Positions 37,950 through 48,812 of a stretch of DNA of 64,000 nucleotides are shown here, piece by piece. Positions within the stretch are counted from its first letter, which is position 1. The number at the start of each line of letters is the position of its first letter. The DNA is taken from assembly GCA_034190875.2 (NCBI GenBank), contig CM067354.1, positions 43,567,275 to 43,631,274 on the forward strand, given 5' to 3'. The translations under genes were made by a program, and so were the position numbers. The notes below the pieces were generated by a model. That model saw nothing but the letters and a program-made list of their open reading frames with translations, did no database searches and was not told the DNA's origin. Origin of the DNA: Urechis unicinctus. Taxonomy: Eukaryota; Annelida; Polychaeta; Xenopneusta; Urechidae.

Positions 37950-38021
37950 CCGTATCATTAGCTCCGGTGTAACGGTAACATGAATTTATACCGCAGACGT
38001 CTTGTAGGGCTACCGTATCAT
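37950..38021 (+). mobile_element. 54 bp miniature derivative of the 779 bp element
   Basis: The insert 37959-38012 is flanked by the 9 bp direct repeat CCGTATCAT (37950-37958 and 38013-38021). Its first 35 bases equal the left end of the element at 33593, and its last 18 or so equal the right end finishing at 34371. The different target duplication shows that it is an independent insertion, not a duplicated fragment. Confidence 0.88.
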
Positions 38022-38096
38022 CAGCCGTATCATATGAAAAATACATCAGTAGCCAGCACGTAGGCCGGGTAGTCGTTATCTCACATAGCAGTTTGT

Positions 38097-38361
38097 GATT
38101 CGTATCAGAAGGTAGGTTGAAGATAGAAATATATATATATTTATCGATCTATTACCCCCGATAGATCGTAGAACGAAGAGAGAAAGATTTATATAATCGA
38201 TCTTACGATCCCTCTACTACTAAAGTGTTTTTTTAGTAGTTGCGGGATCGTAAGATCGATTATATAAATCTTTCTCTCTTCGTTCTACGATCTATCGGGG
38301 GTCATAGATCGATAAATATATATATATATTTCTATCTTCAACCTACCTTCTGATACGAATC
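38097..38361. mobile_element. 265 bp near-perfect palindrome (foldback element)
   Basis: The arms begin GATTCGTATCAGAAGGTAGG and end with its complement. They are about 125 bases each and differ only by one TA unit and a few substitutions near the centre. The loop is T-rich (around 38224-38236). TGTGATT occurs on both sides (38094-38100, 38364-38370) and may be a target duplication partly merged with the arm. There is no coding capacity. RNA from either strand would fold into a long hairpin. Confidence 0.9.
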
Positions 38362-38773
38362 CCTGTGATTTGGGGTAGCACTGAGTTTCGTCTCAAGTGC
38401 ATCACTTCATATCAAATATATATTGCCCATTCGCACCACAAGTAGTATCAATAGTTTCATAGTTATTATCATGGACATCATATCATCTGTCATCACAGAT
38501 AAAAACTCACCAGAGTATTTTTTATCTCGAAAATTCGTAAATATACTGACGTAGCGAGGAAATGTAGATACTGGGCCGAAATAAAATGGACCAAATCTGT
38601 CATTTCTGCGTTCCTATTAAGTAAAATATATTTCTTTTAAGAAAATAAAACCCAAAACTTTTTTTTAAGTGAATGCGAAAACATTATTTGAAAATATTTG
38701 TCACAACCCTCAAACTATCGATTAAGCGCAAAATGACAATTGGATAGTCAGGTTACAGCGGAAGTTTATAGTT
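38362..38773. other. Upstream flank of PCLAF
   Basis: AT-rich, with no coding feature. It separates the palindrome from the PCLAF promoter. Confidence 0.4.
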
Positions 38774-38844
38774 GCGCGGGAAATCGCCTTTATTCGGATG
38801 ACTGCCAAATCCAGATTACGGTTACCAGCTGATATCTTTTCAAA
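38774..38844 (+). promoter_or_regulatory. PCLAF proximal promoter: E2F site and CHR-like motif
   Basis: GCGGGAAA at 38776-38783 is the exact complement of the canonical E2F site TTTCCCGC. TTCAAA at 38839-38844, directly before the ATG, is the complement of the CHR core TTTGAA. In vertebrates PCLAF is an S-phase gene under E2F/DREAM control, so these sites are where they would be expected. The assignment is by motif only. Confidence 0.5.
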
Positions 38845-38881
38845 ATGGTTCGCACGAAAGCTGACGGTGGTGCCAGAAAAG
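38845..38881 (+). CDS. PCLAF exon 1
   Basis: It encodes MVRTKADGGARK plus the first base of an Ala codon. The donor is G|GTGATT at 38882. The following intron is about 6.4 kb. Confidence 0.92.
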
Positions 38882-41800
38882 GTGATTTAAATAGTTGGTT
38901 GTGTTTTTATTATTTTGTAATTATCGCGTTTTTGTGTGACATACTGTCGTTGTGTACTATGACGTGCAATCAACAAGTGTCATCTTGAGTAGGGCGGTCA
39001 ACAGGTCAAACGATGCGCCGATTTTGTTTGGACAAGCCATTTTTATGCCGTTTAAGGCTCTGATGTAACTTGCTGCCAACGGCGAACGATTAAACGGCAG
39101 ACTTTGCTCTTTAGATATGTTGTAGATAAAGATAAGTTCTTTCATATGATACCAAATTCAATCATATAGGCGAATGGGAATAAAGCGTAAATATTACCCG
39201 AAAATGGCAAAATGTCATCATTTTCGGGGCCAAAAATATCGTGGCGGGATTTATATGGTTGACAGAAAATCGTCGTATGGGCTGAATATTTATCACAATC
39301 ACATTTAAACTACAGAATGTTAAAGAAAAATAAAAACGGTATTCTGATCCGAGTGAATGGCATTGAAATCGATATTTAAAAGCTGTAAAATCTGTGGCTT
39401 TCTGCTTCAAATCCGGATAACTCGTCGGTATTTTTACAAATTCACCCCATTCACTCGGCTTCGGGAAGAAGCGATTGTCCCTCCCACAATGGCTTTTACA
39501 GCTTTTTGATTGGTTAAATATTCAGCCCGTAGCCCTCTGATGAACCAATCATATCACAAGGAGCTGAAAACAATTCCGCGCGAAATTCGTTTCCGCGTGG
39601 ACTTTCGTAAAGCACGATGTCGTCAGCCGAAATTTCAGCAAGTAACAACTCGTTTAGTTACTCCAAATTAGTAATGGCTTCTGCAGCAAGTGTGCAAGTT
39701 TCTAATGGTGAATTATTTATATATTTATGTAATAAAATAAGATCGTTGGTTGTATATGTAACGATGTAACGCCTCCATGACCATATTTAGAAGATTTTAA
39801 GTAGGCGGCATTGCACGCCGGGGGCACTTATTCTACCAAATTGGTTTAACAATTGTTTTTGTGAAATGTATTCAAAAATAATTATTGTTAATGTAGAATC
39901 ATTCATCACTGAGGTTGATATTAATGGAGTGTCCACTATGTTGTGAAATATTAACCCTGTGCTATAATCATACATGCTTCATTCCAATGTTATACTTATT
40001 TGAGGTAAAGTCAAAGAGACATATTCAATAGTATATTTGTAGATGTACATAGTGATAGCAGTCTAAAAACTTGACAAAGACTGCAAAAATTCTGTTCCAT
40101 GCTGCGATGTATTGATCCTAATATTATTTTCCCACGTATTACTTTTCTAACCCAGCATTTACAGTCTTGCACAGACACTTAGATTTTGTTAAGGTATGTG
40201 AACCCCTGTACCCCCAAAAGTGTGATTTGAGTGAGCCCCAATATCTACCGTGCTGCAAGAGCATAGGTATTATTACAGAAATTGATATAGTTGCCACAAA
40301 CCATGAGAACATGTCAACAAAGCTTCTCCCTGAAAGAGATCTGACAAATCGGCTTGTGTTTGAAATTTTCAACTACCTACAAAACCACAAACATCGCCAC
40401 AATATTTTCTCGGATTTCATCTTTGGTCACTTTGCAGTTAAGCCTTGCCCATCATCAACGTTGTGGACCAAAGCCGTTCGTAAAACTCAAGCTAGTAAAA
40501 CTCAAGCTATGCAGAAAATGAGAGGAAGACAACGCCAAATTTAAGACAATATGGTGTTTGATCTACCTGAGAATAAAGCAACTGCAGTCCAAACAAATGC
40601 TGAAGAGAGGGATGTTTGTGCAGGGGGCTCATCAAATACCTTAAGATCGATCACCAAGCCAACAGCAGTCACAACAAAATTCGTACACAACACAAAAATT
40701 TTGCCATTGGTTGAATGCAATTATTATAATATTTGCTTATAAATGTCTTTATAATAGAAAGATAAATGTTGGTGCAGATGTGTGTCAGCCAAATGTGAGC
40801 ATAAATTTGTCAGGTTATTTCTTTTGTGCGGAAATTCCCCCGCACTAATTCTCAACAATTTAAGCGGGTACACATAGTAAATAGTTAAGTATTGACACTT
40901 AAAGCTTCACAAGTTGCATTTTCAATGTGTATTTATGCAGTGTATAAGCTGTTCCTATTCTTTGCAAAGTATCAAAGGGGTATGAGTAATATTTTTTTCA
41001 CAATCAATGTTTTCGTCAATTTTTCCCCCCAAAATTTTCAGCAAAAATATTACCGATGCCCGACCTTAATATAGCCTCAATATACATATATGGAGCAATT
41101 AAGTTATTAAAACATTCCCTCTTGACAATAACAGCATGCTGCACTGCATACATGAGTTTTAAGGCTAATGGATGGGGTGTTTTGTGTGAAAAATAGCTCT
41201 TTACCATCAATAAAGCCAAAAAAAATTGGGGAATATTTTCATGACATACCTCCTTCCAAGAGCTCTCATCTAATAACTGGGTCCAAATAAATGATGCAAA
41301 ACTTCCTAATGATACAACTGGATGTTAACTTATTAATAACTGGTAGTTTTAGGGTGATACAGCAAATATTTTTTCCAATATGAGCAAAAGTTTACTACAT
41401 ATTGTAAAAATCCTTTAAAAAAGTTAGATTTTTGGTCATTGAATGATAATTAATATAGAAAGTAGTATTATAGTGGGAAATAATTGGTATAAAGCCTCAC
41501 AAACTAGTACTTTTAAGGTCCACACGGCTGTTATTTATCTCAGTTGATCAAATAACTTGGCTCATAATTCAGCATTGAATTATGGGCATTCAAAGTAGAC
41601 CTATAATCGAAAAAATGGGCCGGACACGGCGAAAAAAAGTCCAAGACACAAAAACCATTTTCCACAGTCCGTAAATCCTAAAATCAATTTAACCATAGAG
41701 TTGTATGTTTTTAATTTGTCTAAGGAGCTCCCAAACATGCCATTTAGTATGAAACATTGGTCTATAATGATCTAGTATAGATATAATGGCAAACCAAACA

Positions 41801-44800
41801 AGCCTCATATGGGAAATAGGGAGTTTGTCAAGCGCTTGTCCAAATTATGTGCCATTTTTGGACCATAAAAATTGCAATAACTTTCTAACGGATCAACATA
41901 TTTCAAAAATGAAAACAGTTTTGATATGCCCAAAGTGAGACCTTTCAAATTAACTTATAGCATATTTGATACAAGCATTTTGAAATTTTGATTGACCACC
42001 CTATCTTGAGATCTACGGTTACCCAAAATTCGCCCAACGAATGCCACCCGTTACGGTCCCTGACTAGGGAGGCAAACGCGACGCCGATCTCGTTTGGACA
42101 GGGCCGTTTTTGGCCGTTTCTGATGTAAATGACCACTGACAACAAATGATGCAATGATACATTTTGTTATTTTAATATATTATAAATGAAGAAAAGCTTT
42201 TTCATTTGATACTATTTTCGTTTTTTTGGTGGTATTTAATGTGGTATTAATCGACAACGTAAATGGCATATAACTTCTGCGCCATGGTAACAATCCGTAT
42301 CCTTGGGAGGTTTCATATTGCGAAGTTTTCGAAGGTAGGCGAGTCTAGTAAGCACGTATTTTGAAGTTCATTGATATGGAATTAACATGATTTTCAAAGT
42401 CGATTGGTCTGTTGCAGTCATTTGCACTATTCACAGCCATTTGGCATGTGTGAGTGAAACTGTTGACATGCTTAAAACACTCCATAACAAAATTATGTCA
42501 TCCCTGATTATTGGAACATCCCAAATAAGAAACTCATCTCTTCTCTCTATTCCATATCTTTTTAAGAAATACGGTTGAACTCTCATGATACTGAGAATGG
42601 GACAAAGTGGGTAGGAATCTATCTGGGAATAGAACCTTTATCTTTCCACATGGCACAGCCAGTTAAAAACGATCATCCAAGAAAACCATTTTAAACCATA
42701 CATGGCACATCTATGACTACTCTGTAACTGATACAGAAGTGATAAAGAATGTATATGGCAAATATTCCATACACATCTATATCAGGACTGCCATCAAGGT
42801 AAGATGATAAGCTGAAAAGGAAATGCAACATCAATTGTTATAAAAGAGCTCAGTATACATGGACTTGTAAATTGTTTAAGCAGAAAGGTTGGAACATAAC
42901 ATGCTCTTTAGCATGCTATCTACAGTGACTTCAAAGGCTGATGAACAGCATTCTCTGTATACAGTTGAACTTTAAGCAGGATTCATAACATTATACATCA
43001 AAGCATTCAAAATTATTGATGATAAGAAATATCATATTGAGTAGACAAGGTAATTGCAGACATTGTGAAGGAATTTCAAACTTTTCCCGGACCGGGGTCC
43101 AGTAAAGTTTGAAAAACTTACTGGACCAAGATTGTTTTTTACTGGACCAAAGTTTTGACAAGCATTTATGGCCACCCCATGCATTTAAAAATCCGCGCGA
43201 CATCTGCTCAGGCGTTTCCAGCAACCACGGAAGTCATGTCGCCTGGCAAACAGCTAACGAACCAGCGAAAATTATAAATATTGGGAGAAAGATGAAAGAG
43301 ATGTGAAACGGTGAATTCTTGGGTTTATTTTTCATTTTTAGGGGGCCCTGGCATGTTCATTAGGTTAGAATTTATCATTGGACCAAGGACCAGTAAATAA
43401 TCACATTTTTTTATCGGACCAGAGAAAAGTTTACTGGTCCGGTTAACCTTCACAATGTCTGTAATTGCATGAAAACATAATGAATCAGCAGCTACTTTCA
43501 AGATTTTTGAGCTGAAATTGTCATGTCTTGTACATATCTAAGGGGTAAGATATATGTACCATGATCATATATGTGTTTTTTAACTTAAGGTTTTCTTAGA
43601 GACAGCTTTAGCAAATCTAGTCACTGCATATTTTGACAAATTTTCATGGCAATATCACCTCAGGTGTAGCAACCACATAGATTTTCTTAATGTTCGGGAT
43701 CCAAAATGGCTATGTATTGAATTCAGCTGGGGTCTCTGCACGGATTAGGTATAATTTGAATTGAGCAACGTTAACTGTCATAAATGTTGCCAATGCATGT
43801 ATTTTTTAGCAATCCAAGGAATAATGGCTTTGATAAGTTTATTGTAGTTTATTGTAGGATTATAGAATTCAACCTTTTAATGACCCTGCTATGTAAGGTT
43901 GCCCCAAAACTTATGACAAGCGCAATGTGAAAGCAATTTAATCGACAGTAGAAAACATGCGGGGATCCTTGGCCTTATATCAGGGTATAATGCCGTCAAC
44001 GGTTTTGGGGTGAGGTAACTTGCCCAGTCAGTCCGTAGATAAGCTCTTGCGAACCAATTACTTGAGATGCTGTTGCACATCCTCATCAAGGTAAGAAAAC
44101 TGATTAAACCTTACGTTGGTCTGTTGGGCAAGGTAGCAGCCCACTACGTCCTGCTATGCCCCCCTGTAAAAATTATGATATCCACTACGGCACCTATTGT
44201 GAACGAGCCAAATAGGTTTAACTTATTGTTTTTTTAACATTCAATAGTCATTTCGGTCTAGTATCGGTTATCTGTTGTCCCATTGATACATTATCAGAAT
44301 AAAATTACATATATTAAGCATTAAGTCGTTGATCAGCCAGGCGAAAATAGAAGAACCTGACTCTGCCCTTATGAGTTGGGTTGGTGGACCTGGTTGTGGA
44401 CACCCAGGGTGAACTCCATGAAATGTTGCTTTATGCATAGTTGCTCTGCAATAAAGGTTGTTGTTTCAATGAGGGCATTGCCAGTATACATGCTCGCCAA
44501 CGGAATTGTACATGAAAATTACTCGGATAAAACAATGACCATGACATGACGTACACTGTTCTCACCACCGCAATCGGTAGCCCCGGTCGGACGGTAGTAT
44601 ACATTAGTGGCGAGTTGTAAGTGGGAAGCGTCATGAGTACAAAGCACATTTGACACTTGGTGAGTCAGAAGGAGGCAGCAAGCTCTTGAGTGCGAGGGGT
44701 GCAGCCGTTTGCAGCTCAGAACTTGCAACTCAGGAGTGAGCCAGACGAACTACAGATTAGCTGCTATGGACCAGCTTGATCTCTCGTTGAGATGTTGACA

Positions 44801-46415
44801 GCACAACCCAATAGCCGAGAGCTCCAGAAATATCTCTGACATCAACCACTTTCGCTGATATGTACTCAGGTACGAGGGTGTGCCTCAGGGGCGCACTGAT
44901 AAGTAGATGCTTTCTTGTGGTACAATCACCAGATCAGGAGTATCAGATTGGCTACGTGACCCGACATTATTCTGATATGACAAAGGCTACGAAATCCATG
45001 AAAATTGATATATCAAGGGTCGAACTTAACTTATTTTGTTGGTGGCCAGATGGGCCACCAGGCCATGAAAGCTCAAAGAATTATTTGGTGGCCCATAAAA
45101 TGCTCAGAACAAGAATCTATGAAGTAAAGTAAAATTCCCACCAAAGGTGCAGTGTTTACTCAAAATATTGTTATCCTATCATCGACAGTAGATTGATTGT
45201 GGGGTTGGGAACGTGGTGGCCATCCGGGAGGACTGAGATGAATTCCGCAGGTAAGGGTCTCTGGACTCCTGGCAATTTCAACCCTGTTTGTTATGATGTA
45301 AATATTGATTTCCATTTCTTTTATCTACAGCCGTTGCTGCAAAAGCCCCACGCAAGGTGTTAGCATCTGGTAACTCGGGGTCTGGTGGAGCCTCGTTTTC
45401 ATCTCCCAAAGCCGGTAAATCATTATCTTTCTAATAAACACTGCTATTTTTTGTATTGTTTGTGCACATGTTGTAATGCTTCTTAGCACAGTCTTGTTGA
45501 CCTATGAATACAATATGCATTAAATACTGCTCATTCAGGCAAGGCAGAGAAGTATGCTGGGGGCAATGTTGTTTGTCCAAGGCCAACACCAGACTGGCAG
45601 AAAGGAATCTCTGGTTTCTTTACTTCACCCCCATCTTGCAGGAACATAGAGAAGGAAAACTCCGAGCCAGTTGTTGACAAGAAGTGAGTGTAAACAATAC
45701 TCCATATCATGATTGTCCTTTAAAGGTCTTTAACGGCTATATACTTCAATTGGCTGCAATACATTATGGTCTGCTGTTTAGCAGAGCTCATATGCTGTAG
45801 CTCAGTAATACCTACAAAACTATTTGATTGCTCTTTGTGTTATAAAGCAAGCTAGCTGCCCCAACGCATACGCTGGCCACCTTATATCAATAGCACCTTG
45901 CCAACTGAGATAAGCTCTATTATCAGTTCTCTGACACTAGAGTTATCGATAAATATACTGATACATAAATATTGTTCTATGTTAATCTTTGGGGAATTGA
46001 AGCAGGTTTTTTATATTGCAATCATTGGACCGACAAGGTGTTTCTTTCTGGCCAAATATAAAGTGTGGCGAGACCTTAGAATAGTGAGGTTATCAATCAT
46101 CTTAATATTATTTGCAAGGTCTCACAATAACAGGACAAGTGAATCATTCATTTAGGTGGAACTTTTTCTCAAATCTTTGTGCATGCCCCATCTAGTCTGA
46201 GCTTGTGTCAGTGTTTTTTTATTATTGTATTACTCAGTGCCCAAGACGATGGGAGCACTCCAACATCCGTGGGGAGCACTCCAACATCAGTGGAATCAGT
46301 TGAAGTTGAATCACAATCTGAAGAAATGGAAATAGAATCATCAACAACAGAAACTACAGTGGAAAAATCGACCATTCAGAAAAATGGACTTATAAGTGAT
46401 TCAGATGATGAATAG
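38845..46415 (+). CDS. PCNA-clamp-associated factor (PCLAF/PAF15)
   Basis: Four coding exons (38845-38881, 45331-45414, 45539-45683, 46238-46415) join in phase into a 147-residue protein. The N-terminus MVRTKAD is identical to the vertebrate protein. Lys12 and Lys21 (in APRKVL) align with the two ubiquitylated lysines of human PCLAF. EKYAGGNVVCPRPTPDWQKG is the conserved core, and the PIP box QKGISGFF (residues 61-68) has the Q, I and FF needed to bind PCNA. A KEN box (79-81) for APC/C destruction follows. The C-terminal tail is acidic and Ser/Thr-rich, ends DSDDE, and is longer than in the 111-residue human protein. The protein acts in the nucleus in replication and translesion synthesis. 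The downstream neighbour is CSNK1G, tail to tail. Confidence 0.95.
38980..39160 (+). repeat. Interspersed repeat, copy 1
   Basis: CGCCGATTTTGTTTGGACA...GATGTAA, followed by a CTTTCATATGATACC tail, matches 41990-42230 in order and spacing with moderate divergence. It lies inside PCLAF intron 1. Confidence 0.55.
39508..39616 (+). promoter_or_regulatory. Promoter-like block of the nested gene
   Basis: An inverted CCAAT box (ATTGG, 39509-39513), a direct CCAAT box (39545-39549) and an E2F-like GCGCGAA (39578-39584) stand within 110 bases upstream of an ATG at 39617. This clustering in an otherwise AT-rich intron suggests a real promoter. There is no TATA box. Confidence 0.4.
39617..39707 (+). 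CDS. Nested gene exon 1
   Basis: It has 30 codons plus one base. The phase (1) is the same as PCLAF exon 1, so it could also serve as an alternative first exon for PCLAF. Confidence 0.4.
39617..40544 (+). CDS. Unrecognised two-exon gene nested in PCLAF intron 1
   Basis: Exon 1 (39617-39707) starts at an ATG and ends with a single base before the donor AATG|GTGAAT. Exon 2 (40156-40544) starts with two bases after the acceptor TTTTCTAACCCAG. The join is in phase and gives 159 residues. AATAAA follows the stop codon by 27 bases. The protein has no signal peptide or membrane segment. It begins Ser/Ala/Asn-rich, then has a cysteine cluster (CEPLYPQKC...LPCC, about residues 46-62), a probable helical stretch (LTNRLVFEIFNYLQNHKHRH), and a basic Gln/Lys/Arg-rich end with a KTQA repeat. 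I recognise no family. The phase match, promoter motifs and poly(A) signal argue for a real gene; no homology supports it yet. Confidence 0.45.
40156..40544 (+). CDS. Nested gene exon 2
   Basis: It has 2 bases plus 129 codons including the stop. This is an unusually long uninterrupted frame for this AT-rich intron. A second open frame immediately after it (40551-40742) lies past the polyadenylation signal and is probably noise. Confidence 0.45.
40572..40577 (+). promoter_or_regulatory. Polyadenylation signal AATAAA of the nested gene
   Basis: Lies 27 bases past the stop codon at 40542-40544, on the same strand. Confidence 0.45.
41990..42230 (+). repeat. Interspersed repeat, copy 2
   Basis: CGCCGATCTCGTTTGGACAG...CTGATGTAA with a TTTTTCATTTGATAC tail. 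See the matching copy at 38980-39160. The surroundings (41.2-42.9 kb) hold no exon that I can support. Confidence 0.55.
43050..43468 (+). mobile_element. 403 bp hAT-like MITE with 8 bp target duplication
   Basis: The element 43058-43460 begins AGACATTGTGAAGG and ends with its exact complement CCTTCACAATGTCT (14 bp inverted repeats). GTAATTGC flanks it on both sides (43050-43057, 43461-43468). An 8 bp duplication is the hallmark of the hAT superfamily. The interior repeats ACTGGACCA/GGACCAG words and has no transposase, so it is non-autonomous. Confidence 0.9.
43469..45330. other. Rest of PCLAF intron 1
   Basis: No coding exon is seen. A weak inverted repeat, TTGCCCCAAAAC against GTTTTGGGGTGA (about 43900-44020), and a GGTGGCCAGATGGGCCACC palindrome (about 45042-45060) hint at further decayed elements. 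Confidence 0.35.
45331..45414 (+). CDS. PCLAF exon 2
   Basis: The acceptor is TTATCTACAG. It encodes VAAKAPRKVLASG and a Ser/Gly-rich linker. The donor is GCCG|GTAAAT. Confidence 0.95.
45539..45683 (+). CDS. PCLAF exon 3 (PIP box, KEN box)
   Basis: The acceptor is CTCATTCAG. It encodes the conserved core, the PIP box QKGISGFF and the KEN box. The donor is AAGAA|GTGAGT. Confidence 0.96.
46238..46415 (+). CDS. PCLAF exon 4 (acidic tail)
   Basis: The acceptor TATTACTCAG|T completes an Asn codon. It encodes a tail of about 58 residues with a tandem GSTPTSV duplication near its start and DSDDE at the end. The stop is at 46413-46415. Confidence 0.9.
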
Positions 46416-46705
46416 GTAAATATCAAAGGGAAGGCTTGTGTATTCTCTCCTGAACTGTACACCTGAACAATTCCAATCATGCCTAGCCCTCATCAAGGCA
46501 AATGGTGCGACACAATGTGTTCCATGGCAATCAGCAGAAACTTTGGTGGGAACTAATTCACTATTGATAAACTTTACGCTGTGGAATGTCTATTGTTTGT
46601 CACTAGTTATTCATTTTTATATAATCCTAGTGGATGTGATGGATCTTGTCATATGTTACAGTTTTACTTTCATATTGCTGAAAACTATTGAACAATGTTT
46701 TTGCA

Positions 46706-46711
46706 AATAAA
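46706..46711 (+). promoter_or_regulatory. PCLAF polyadenylation signal AATAAA
   Basis: About 290 bases past the PCLAF stop codon, followed by a T-rich stretch. Confidence 0.65.
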
Positions 46712-48812
46712 AGTTTATTCGTTATTTTATTCTTGTAAATGCTTGCACCTAGACTACCATTTGTATTAGAGGTCACTTAGCCCAGGTAACCATCCAAATA
46801 ACGTCAGGCAGCTTGGCATAGATCAAACTGCAATTGAAACTGGTCAGATGCATCCAAACAGCTGACATAGTGGATCCCCATGTCACAGTAAGTACCACAC
46901 AAGAGAGCATTGATGTTTTTCATCTGGTGCACTCGCACCAATGAATGATGTAGAGGAGGAAACCCAAAGATGAAGGGAGGTACTTCTTCCGGTAGAAAGA
47001 TAGCAGAACGCTAAAAATTACGTATTTTATTACAAAGACCACGGCAGCTCTAAATCGGAACAGAAAATCGGTGCACGGCGTTGTTTTGGCCAGAGCTAGA
47101 TTGGTGTGTCATCCTCATCTCCACCACAGTTTAATCTGTACATCTCGCCATAACAAACATGGAGGCCGACAGCTCCAGAAGCCTATCGGCCACAAATTAA
47201 AAATAAAATATTTATACCATGTGCAAATACTTACACAATTGTTATATCTTCTTTGTAATAAAATCATACCCTTGTCATTGGAGCCAGCAGTCACAATTCT
47301 ATCACACATAAACACTCAATCCACTCCAGTGACTTTATTTATACAGACTGGACACCATTCAAGACAAGGTGACAGACTGAAGTCCCGTGTCTTACATTTT
47401 CCCTGAAAGCAAAGCAGCGCTTCAAAGGATACACAAAGAATTCAATAGCTTAAATATGCAGGTTAAGATACCAGACACAAGGCTGTGTCACAGACCAATG
47501 AATGTATGTACAAGTCTGCATGTATCTCAGAAATGAAGTTCTTAACTTGTCAGTAAGATCATTAAGAAGGGAGATGATCACATGAGTGGAAAAGATCCTA
47601 TCTACAAACACTGATGTGGAGCTGATACAGAGCATGTCATTAGCAACCATAATGGGCATCGATCAGGGATTATCACAGGGCAATCAGTTTCAACATTTGA
47701 ATGGTCAGCATTTATTGATTATTATGCCTCAGGACCAATTTGTGAATCCAGACACATCAAAGACGGCTTCACAACCAAACCACCCAGACATACAATCATT
47801 AAATGATCTCTACGTCTCTAATGGATGTCCACACAAGCTCCAATATGACAACATATTCAAAGTATTTATCAATATTCATTCCACTTAAAATTACCTACAC
47901 TTGTACAAATGATCAAGGAAGCATTCACACACTTCATGGGAAAATATGAGATGGATGTTCGACCTCGTACACATCAATAACACTTGGCAGAGCAATGGAA
48001 TGCTTTAGAGGCCACATCAAGGCCCCCTTAATAAGAAACAATGCCTCAGAACACCGGCCAAACTCAGGCTTAACAACATAATGGGAGTAAGGTGATCAAA
48101 CACATACTGGAGAAACCTGCCCAAGTTACTGCTTACACAGACTCCTTCCATACATTCCAGATGACAATTCACATCATGGTACATTGAAATTTAGTCTTCT
48201 ATTTCCTGAAAAGATCTCATTTGTAACTGCCTTTTTCAGATTAAAATCACATTGATTCATGTTATATTGTATAAAACATTTCTATGGAAACAAGGAGCCA
48301 CTGCAGTTGCTCAAGAATGCCACAAGACATGAAATGTAAAAAAAATAGATGTAAAAATTAAATTAACTAAGGACCAAGTTAGCGGCCATGATAAACAAGA
48401 TCTCCTGTACATTAAGCGTTTCTATGCAAGCACTTTCCAAGCTGGGGGTGATTCAATATTCTAACTTGATAGGTTTGCATGCTGTGCATGAGTGGATGAC
48501 AAAATGAGGAGAGATTGTAATGTATTCAGAGGTATGGGCTAGAAGTGATCCCATGATCAGAAGCGGCCAATCACACACACCACACCATTATGTCACCGCT
48601 CACTCCACCGTCCTCCCCACTTCACCTGTCACCAACAACAATTCATCTCCTACGGGCTGTAGAGTTGTCTGTAATGCAGCCCCCGTCACATCTGTATAAA
48701 TACATGTTCATGACGGAGGGTTACATCACCCACAGACTGGCTTGGCTTTCCTCTTTCCATAAAAGAGCATGTGTCCGTCATAACTGGTGTTAGATTTGAC
48801 CACGGGCAGCAC
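46712..48812. other. Gap between the convergent PCLAF and CSNK1G 3' ends
   Basis: About 2.1 kb with no supportable exon. Several open frames of 65-110 codons occur on both strands, but none looks like a protein family. Confidence 0.45.

Noticed and set aside
43895-44025. Inverted TTGCCCCAAAAC / GTTTTGGGGTGA, a possible MITE
   Set aside because: The match is short and imperfect, without a target duplication.
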